DNA of 64,000 nt from Komagataella phaffii GS115 (Eukaryota; Ascomycota; Pichiomycetes; Pichiales; Pichiaceae): NCBI RefSeq assembly GCF_000027005.1, contig NC_012966.1, forward strand, positions 372,001-436,000. The letters are read 5' to 3'. The notes below the pieces were generated by a model. The model ran no database searches. It saw only the letters and a program-made list of their open reading frames with translations, and was not told the DNA's origin. Made by a program: the position numbers and the translations under genes. Shown here piece by piece: positions 58,621 through 64,000 of this stretch (positions are counted from its first letter, which is position 1; the number at the start of each line of letters is the position of its first letter).

Positions 58621-60444
58621 CTATAACTTCTTGACATAGGAACTGGGGAAAAGTCCAGCTACGTTATTTAATTTTCCTTCGGTCCAACCATCAGTATCAT
58701 CGGTTATCAATTCTATCTTGTCCCCGGCATGGATGGTTAGTTCGTCATCTCCAGCAGCTTCATAATCGAACAATGCCTCCAAATATTGAACCTTTTTGGC
58801 TCCTCGTCTGGGTGCAACTTTTGGAGGAATCTTGGATGCCTTGCTTTCTAAAGTCTCAATATAAGAAGTAGGCACCAGTCCTTTTTCGCCACTAGACTTG
58901 GTGATTTCTGTCCACCCTGATCCGTCCGTATCAAAGTTAACCACATTAAAAGTTTCTCCTTGAGAAATACTTACCTCGTCATCACCATTGGCTTCATAAT
59001 CATAGAGAGCCTTCGCATTGCTTCCGGAATCAGTGGTTGTATTGGATTTTAGTAGCGACCCAAACAACCTTGCTTTGCTGAAAGTTGTTGTGGACGACCG
59101 GGAAAGCATTGTATTGGTGTTACTATGAACACTTGTGATATCCGAGGTGTCTGGCACGGTGTAATGTCTAGTCTTTTTCCCAAACAACCCAAATCTTTTG
59201 GATTTTTTCTCTTCATGAATCGGAGCAGTTAAATCATTTCCATCACTTGAAGACTGGATTGTCTCCATTTCGACTTCAGCGACAACTCTAATTACATCGT
59301 CCTGAGTGAAATTCTGCAAGGTCTTCAAATATTTCATTAACAACTCGTCATACTTGTAACCCTCTTCCTTAGAGATTAACTCATCGCCGGTGATATATTT
59401 CTCTTTAAGCCCTTTCTTCTTCAACAAAACTTCCTCCAGTATCTGCTTTTCGGTCTCACATGTTTTGACAAACTTTTCATACTTAGCATTCGCTGTGCTT
59501 AGTTGTATACGCAGATGATTCATTTCTGCTGGCTCAGTGACCATGGACTCGTCGTCGTGCCAAATGCTTGAAGGGATATAATAGAAATCCTGTGGTTCCT
59601 TCCAGTCCTTCAAGTTATGCTTTATAAACATGGCGGTGTCCAAACTTGGAACGTTTTGTTTTATCACCACATCCATAGCGTTGAGACATTCGTTGACCTT
59701 TTCGTTGCATGACTTCTCCAGTGCAGTGGTTGTTAGCAATATGTTATTCAGTCGAGATACTCGAGATTCGTTTAGATCTTGCAAGCCATCCAAGATCTCA
59801 GGAAGATCCTGGTAAAAATACTTGTCCTTTAAGCGATTCGCCACGTTGATTTTGATAAGATACGTATTCTTCAAAATATTCATGTCAATTTCTTTCTCTT
59901 TGTATTTCTTTTGAGCTTTTTCACTGGAACTTCTCTCTGTTTTCTGCCTCGTTTGTTCCATAATCTGACAAGAGCTATCATACTCCTTTTTAGCTTTATC
60001 AACTTCAGAGTAGTAGTGGTCTCTATCAACAACAATTTTCTCATTGAACTCCTTCCATTGATGTCTAATGCTGTCATATTTCGAACGAATGCTTTCCAGT
60101 TCCAAAAGTACTTTCTTCTCCAGACTTCTTGAGAAATCCTTTCTATGTTTTGCAATCTCTTCAGTGCGAGTTAATACCTCTGTCCACGCAACCATTGATG
60201 CGGCTTCCAAAGAACCAGGAGTAATTGTAGGGGTTTCTCCCACACTTAAACTCGTGGAAACTTTGAGCTTTCGCTTGATGAAATCATTGGATAAGGCCAG
60301 TAGTTTAGAGGAGTACTCCTTTTCTATTGAGGCTCTGGTTCGATAGAACTCCTCCACATCGCTTAGCCATTCAATTCCTCCCTTCACCCATTTATTCGTC
60401 TCATCGAACGAATCCTTTAATTCGTTACCAATACTTAAATCCAT
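58621..60444 (-). CDS. BZZ1: F-BAR and SH3 protein Bzz1
   Basis: 607 aa from the ATG at 60444 (MDLSIGNELKDSFDETNKWV); an upstream TTG is not used. The N-terminal F-BAR coiled domain (about residues 1-290) includes IEKEYSSKLLALS and HRKDFSRSLEKKV. Two SH3 domains end the protein: ALYDYEANGDDEVSISQGET (about 480-535) and ALFDYEAAGDDELTIHAGDK (about 553-607), each with a Trp-Thr-Glu and an SSYV- or TSYIE-type end. In yeast Bzz1 works with Las17/WASP at cortical actin patches in endocytosis, and N-terminal GNEIKDSF-type sequence is its family mark. The linker holds a basic KKSKRFGLFGKK stretch. Confidence 0.93.
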   Translation of the reverse strand: MDLSIGNELKDSFDETNKWVKGGIEWLSDVEEFYRTRASIEKEYSSKLLALSNDFIKRKLKVSTSLSVGETPTITPGSLEAASMVAWTEVLTRTEEIAKHRKDFSRSLEKKVLLELESIRSKYDSIRHQWKEFNEKIVVDRDHYYSEVDKAKKEYDSSCQIMEQTRQKTERSSSEKAQKKYKEKEIDMNILKNTYLIKINVANRLKDKYFYQDLPEILDGLQDLNESRVSRLNNILLTTTALEKSCNEKVNECLNAMDVVIKQNVPSLDTAMFIKHNLKDWKEPQDFYYIPSSIWHDDESMVTEPAEMNHLRIQLSTANAKYEKFVKTCETEKQILEEVLLKKKGLKEKYITGDELISKEEGYKYDELLMKYLKTLQNFTQDDVIRVVAEVEMETIQSSSDGNDLTAPIHEEKKSKRFGLFGKKTRHYTVPDTSDITSVHSNTNTMLSRSSTTTFSKARLFGSLLKSNTTTDSGSNAKALYDYEANGDDEVSISQGETFNVVNFDTDGSGWTEITKSSGEKGLVPTSYIETLESKASKIPPKVAPRRGAKKVQYLEALFDYEAAGDDELTIHAGDKIELITDDTDGWTEGKLNNVAGLFPSSYVKKL

Positions 60445-60868
60445 AACTATGCGGGGCAAGATGGCGGAGTTGTTTTCGGGAGGTTCACAACGATTCTGCA
60501 ATTCCGAAATTTCGAGGTTGAGGTTCTGATCTCTTCATGTGACTGGGATGGGTTGGCATTTTGGTTAATGGCTAATTAAGTCCAGAAAATTATGAATCAA
60601 CTGCAACGAATTGCTCATGCCGATAACCGGATCAAAATGGTGTTATCAGTTTTCTTTATCCGATGGGCATCTTACGAGTAGAAATGCTATTTTTCAACGA
60701 TTCAAAAAAAATTTCAGAACCTTATCACTCCATCTGACTATTATTTTTTTCGCTCCCCTCTTATCTCAATTCAAGTCCAACCAACCTTCCGTCCTCTGAA
60801 TAAAAAGATCTCCACCTCACAGACTCCCGTATACCACATTATCAGATATTTTCACATAGTGCGGGAAA
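60445..60868. promoter_or_regulatory. Divergent promoter region BZZ1 / ECM3-like
   Basis: 424 bp. A-rich and pyrimidine-rich tracts close to the carrier start (60700-60800). No gene or clear element seen. Confidence 0.35.
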
Positions 60869-62434
60869 ATGGATGGGAATATATCGCTTGGCCTTGTGAT
60901 ATACAGCGCTGTCAAACCCATAATAAAGCTGTACTTGGCCTTGGGTCTCGGATTTCTTCTATCCAGAGTTAACTTGCTTAGTGTGGAGACTTCCAGAGGG
61001 ATCAGTGACCTAGTACTGATGATTTTCTTACCATTTCTGGTCTTTGACAAAATTGTTACCAACCTTTCGATAGCAGATCTCAAGACCATTGGAATTATCT
61101 TCCTGAGTGCTTTTTTCATGTACGGTGTGGGGGCTACTGCTTCTTCTTTGATAGCACTTGTGTTCAAACCTCCAAAACGTTTCAAATATGGTTTTATTGT
61201 GGGAGGAATTCTTCCAAATGTCAGCGACCTTCCTATTGCATACCTCTCCAACGGAATTTCGTTCTTCACGGACCAACAATCTCAGAAGGGCATCGCTTAT
61301 ATTTGCATCTATTTGGCAACTTATATCCTGGTTCAGTTCAATTTTGGATTATTTCAGGTGGTTGAATGGGACTTTAGAGAAAAGAAAGAGGATAAAGAGA
61401 CTCAACTGGTTGATTTATCCAAAGTTTTGTCTCACAAATTGCAGCCCCAAGAAACTACTCCAACCGTAAGCAGTATCGACTCGAATATTGATGAGCAGGA
61501 CTTACAACCGATCCCTATTGCGCCAGATAACTTGGTCTCATTGTCTAGTGAAACATCCCATGTGGATCTCCAATCTTTAGGGAGAATTCCAAGCGCAAGA
61601 TTAAGGGAACCTGAGCAACATTCCACAAGGAACAGTGTGAGCTCTATTACATCCCATAGACTATTGTCAAGAATCATATCCAACCAAGACGAGGAAAATC
61701 AGATTGTTAAAGAGTACTCAAAAGCTGAACCTTTCAATGCCCATATTGATCCTTTGATGAAAATTGTCACCGAAACAAATTTATCTGCTACCGACATCAA
61801 CGTCAGTGGCAATAAGATAAAATTTGTTCAGAAATATAAATTGCAATGGTTGGTGTTCTTCTATCAAAACTTGAAAAAACCTTGTTCAGTTGCCCTAGTC
61901 TCATCACTCATTATAGCATTAATACCATGGGTAAAGGCATTATTTGTCGAAACTACAAAGAATATACCTTCTGCCCCGGATAATAAACCTCCCTTATCAT
62001 TTCTGATGGATTTGACGAGCTTTATAGGCCAAGCAGCGGTTCCAATGGGTATTCTACTACTAGGGGCCACTTTAGGCCGTCTGAAAGTCTCTAGCTTTCC
62101 TCCGGGGTACTGGAAATGTGTTGTCAGTTTAACAGTGTTCAAGCTCTGTATCATGCCCATCATTGGCACAGTATTCTCCAATAGATTGGCAAAAATTGGC
62201 TGGATCTCTGACGAGGTAGTACAATTCATAGTAATCCTTCAGTGGTCTCTTCCAAGCGCCACTGTTCAGTTGTTTCTCACTGCTTCCAACACTAGGTTAG
62301 AAGACGGGCCAAACGGAAAAGCCACTGGTCATGTGCAACTAGACTGCCTTAGTATCTATTTACTTGGTCAGTATATGATTCTATTCATTACCCTTCCATT
62401 TGTGGTTGCTTACACAGTGAAATGTACACTATAA
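60869..62434 (+). CDS. Auxin-efflux-carrier-family membrane protein, Ecm3-like
   Basis: 521 aa. Two hydrophobic blocks with several transmembrane segments each: an N-terminal block (for example IKLYLALGLGFLLSRVNLL, LVLMIFLPFLVFDKIV, GIIFLSAFFMYGVGATASS) and a C-terminal block (SVALVSSLIIALIPWVKALF, FIGQAAVPMGILLLGATLG, YMILFITLPFVVAYTV). A long polar Ser/Glu-rich loop (about residues 175-330) separates them. The PNVSDLPIAYLSN motif and the C-terminal SLPSATVQLFLT are typical of the membrane transport protein family PF03547 (PIN-like), which includes yeast Ecm3 and its paralogues. Transport substrate unknown in fungi; probably ER membrane. ATG at 60869. Confidence 0.85.
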   Translation: MDGNISLGLVIYSAVKPIIKLYLALGLGFLLSRVNLLSVETSRGISDLVLMIFLPFLVFDKIVTNLSIADLKTIGIIFLSAFFMYGVGATASSLIALVFKPPKRFKYGFIVGGILPNVSDLPIAYLSNGISFFTDQQSQKGIAYICIYLATYILVQFNFGLFQVVEWDFREKKEDKETQLVDLSKVLSHKLQPQETTPTVSSIDSNIDEQDLQPIPIAPDNLVSLSSETSHVDLQSLGRIPSARLREPEQHSTRNSVSSITSHRLLSRIISNQDEENQIVKEYSKAEPFNAHIDPLMKIVTETNLSATDINVSGNKIKFVQKYKLQWLVFFYQNLKKPCSVALVSSLIIALIPWVKALFVETTKNIPSAPDNKPPLSFLMDLTSFIGQAAVPMGILLLGATLGRLKVSSFPPGYWKCVVSLTVFKLCIMPIIGTVFSNRLAKIGWISDEVVQFIVILQWSLPSATVQLFLTASNTRLEDGPNGKATGHVQLDCLSIYLLGQYMILFITLPFVVAYTVKCTL

Positions 62435-62759
62435 CTAGACTATGAATATACTAATTGGAGCAGGGCTCAAGTAAATTATATATTAAGTAATCATTTCTGA
62501 AGCATCTCTTCCCGCGCCCTCCTCTAGCTAAGCCCTACCTTTGTTTCCTCACAGTAGTCCATCGACAGTGAAGTTCAGACTCCCAAGGCTTAGATTAAGG
62601 AGGAATTCTCTCCGCTTAAAAAAGAAATGGAATCACAGCTTCAAACCAATTAACAAACTCACTGCAAAATACCACAAGTTAAAGCTACTAGCATCCCATC
62701 CTCCCCATTCAATATCCTCCAAACTCTTCTCGTTTCTGAGAAAGGCGCAGTACAATAAA
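62435..62759. other. Intergenic between ECM3-like gene and APP1
   Basis: 325 bp. From 62532 the APP1 frame is open without an ATG and encodes a very basic, mostly non-acidic stretch. Otherwise AT-rich, with nothing recognised. Confidence 0.4.
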
Positions 62760-64000
62760 ATGGAGCCTAAAAGAAACAGGTTTATCGGGTTTGTTCAAGA
62801 GAGGTCCGCTTATATCCCTACCATTACCAAGTCTATTAGTAACTTTGCCACCAATGCTTTTGACTCCTCAAACGAAGTACCTAAATCCGTTCCGCCAAAT
62901 TCTAAGATATTGCTCTACAATACTTATACTAGGATGGAGACGCATGAGGGAAATACTAAGTATATTACAGATGTACAGGGAAATTTCAACTGCCCTGCCA
63001 CTCCGGGCTCAATGACAAGGAGAAATCGATTACTGCTTTCCATGGCAAAACAATTTGTAAAAAATCCATCCACCTTTAATACAGACCAGTTTGAACACGA
63101 ACTGGAAAGCGAGATGGCGAACCCGGACACTACTTTGGACCAGCTCTCTGGTGTCCCCGAGTTCTCTAGAACTAGCACTATGTCCACGACGGCAAGTTCG
63201 ATCTCTCAAACTAATTCAATGGCGGATTTAGACGACACATTGGTGCAACGATTGGAGGGGTTTCTATGCAAATCCATACCAGACCAAGAAGTACGGGTGA
63301 CTATTGGCTCCGAGACAAGATCCCACAATCAGGTCTTGAAAAGTAAAACCGTACGTACGTTTGCGAACGGTGACTTTGTTACCCAAGTGGCTACCGACTA
63401 TGTCCCATCCATTATTCAGGTCAGTTCCACCTACGACGACCAAATTTTTTCATTTCAGCAAATTATGCTGATTCCAGATTGGGGCATTGGTGTGATTTCA
63501 GATATTGATGACACTATTCGCCAATCTGGAGTTATTGGTGATAAAAGAAGTTTATTCACTAATATTTTTGTGAAGCCTTATCGGCTTTGCGAAGTACCAA
63601 ACATTTCTCGATGGTTCAACTCTCTCGCTGAGTCATGCAACGTTTCTTTCCACTATGTTTCGAATTCTCCATGGCAGTTGTATCCTACTACTTATCAATT
63701 CTTCGAGGAAATTGGACTACCAACAGGGTCAATACATTTGAAAAAGTATTCCGGAAATTTACTTTCAAGTTTTATGCAACCAGCCTCAGAAAGGAAACGA
63801 ATTGCCTTGCAAAAAATCTTACGAGATTTCCCTCACAGAAAATACATATTGATTGGAGATTCGGGTGAACAGGATATGGAGGCTTATCTTGAAATATGTA
63901 TCGAATTCCCTTCTCAAATCCTTGGAGTTTATATCCGAGTCGTGGATAACTCTCTTTCGGACTTTGACGACGATAAGATATTCAACGAATTACAACAGAT
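62760..64000 (+). CDS. APP1: Actin-patch phosphatidate phosphatase App1, 5' part
   Basis: Open from the ATG at 62760 to the end of the window (413 codons), so truncated by the window, not by mutation. Starts MEPKRNRFIGFVQERSAYIP. The catalytic core has the haloacid-dehalogenase DxDxT motif in GVISDIDDTIRQSG (about residues 245-258), then FHYVSNSPWQLYP and ILIGDSGEQDMEAY, the usual App1 order. In yeast App1 dephosphorylates phosphatidate at cortical actin patches, making diacylglycerol during endocytosis. S. cerevisiae App1 is 587 aa, so perhaps two thirds of the gene is here. The frame is also open upstream to 62532 but without an ATG. Confidence 0.88.
   Translation, partial: MEPKRNRFIGFVQERSAYIPTITKSISNFATNAFDSSNEVPKSVPPNSKILLYNTYTRMETHEGNTKYITDVQGNFNCPATPGSMTRRNRLLLSMAKQFVKNPSTFNTDQFEHELESEMANPDTTLDQLSGVPEFSRTSTMSTTASSISQTNSMADLDDTLVQRLEGFLCKSIPDQEVRVTIGSETRSHNQVLKSKTVRTFANGDFVTQVATDYVPSIIQVSSTYDDQIFSFQQIMLIPDWGIGVISDIDDTIRQSGVIGDKRSLFTNIFVKPYRLCEVPNISRWFNSLAESCNVSFHYVSNSPWQLYPTTYQFFEEIGLPTGSIHLKKYSGNLLSSFMQPASERKRIALQKILRDFPHRKYILIGDSGEQDMEAYLEICIEFPSQILGVYIRVVDNSLSDFDDDKIFNELQQ

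Overview
The window is ordinary nuclear DNA of a budding yeast, almost certainly Komagataella phaffii (Pichia pastoris) or a very close relative. Genes are compact and mostly intronless. The few introns are short, with GTAAGT-type donors and TACTAAC branch sites. CTG falls at conserved leucine positions (for example in the ADP/ATP carrier), so this is not a CTG-Ser clade yeast. A single 5S rRNA gene lies between protein genes. The gene set includes a TRM1/PRM1-like methanol regulator and a second, PTS1-bearing ribose-5-phosphate isomerase, both typical of this methylotroph. From memory, unchecked, MLS1, TRM1 and the RKI1 pair lie close together on K. phaffii chromosome 4, which would place the window there.

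Layout, left to right: a dehydrin-like hydrophilin broken by an N (466-2317); RIM8 arrestin (2727-4580); nucleolin-like NSR1 (5454-6542); two divergent YOR1-type ABCC transporters around a 1.5 kb promoter region (6776-16298); a Pho85-type cyclin (16441-17394); an orphan coiled-coil protein (18380-19303); malate synthase (19316-20998); a flavin monooxygenase (21652-23157); a CA3427-type periplasmic-binding-protein-fold protein (23886-24785); DCP2 (25051-27768); 5S rRNA (28059-28179); RIO2 (28432-29670); GMF1/AIM7 (29832-30296); MET7 (30351-31886); RNR2 (32230-33432); ERG2 with a frameshift (33823-34475); CEX1 (34766-36994); spliced DBP2 (37081-39134); RPC19 (39421-39831); AZF1-like zinc finger (40344-42689); TRM1/PRM1 (42815-45784); TFB3 (46396-47346); forkhead factor (47632-49419); a prenylated UBL3/MUB-like protein (49685-50362); a three-exon RecA-fold Rad51-paralog-like gene (50500-51426); RPL16 (51661-52260); ADP/ATP carrier (53013-53927); an orphan membrane protein (54175-55137); RPS7 (55251-55817); tandem RKI1 genes (56135-57757); three-exon ARF3 (57843-58500); BZZ1 (58621-60444); ECM3-type carrier (60869-62434); and the 5' part of APP1 (62760 to the window end).

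Most of these are unrelated housekeeping genes. Some functional links exist. The peroxisomal RKI1 copy belongs to the methanol assimilation cycle that TRM1/PRM1 would switch on, and MLS1 serves C2 growth. The ERG2 promoter carries a phased tandem array of the sterol-response heptamer TCGTATA. RNR2 carries MCB and SCB cell-cycle boxes. The two ABC transporters share nearly identical first nucleotide-binding domains in inverted orientation, which looks like gene conversion.

Three reading-frame breaks (the N at 1593, ERG2 near 34093-34099 and RKI1 near 56357-56359) are each one base, and two fall in short A/T runs. I read them as likely sequence errors rather than real gene loss. I see no transposon, virus, CRISPR array, centromere repeat or tRNA. 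I found no clearly new multi-gene system; the less expected items are the cryptic Rad51-paralog-like gene, the UBL3-like protein, the sterol-element array, the converted ABC domains and the DCP2 motif array.
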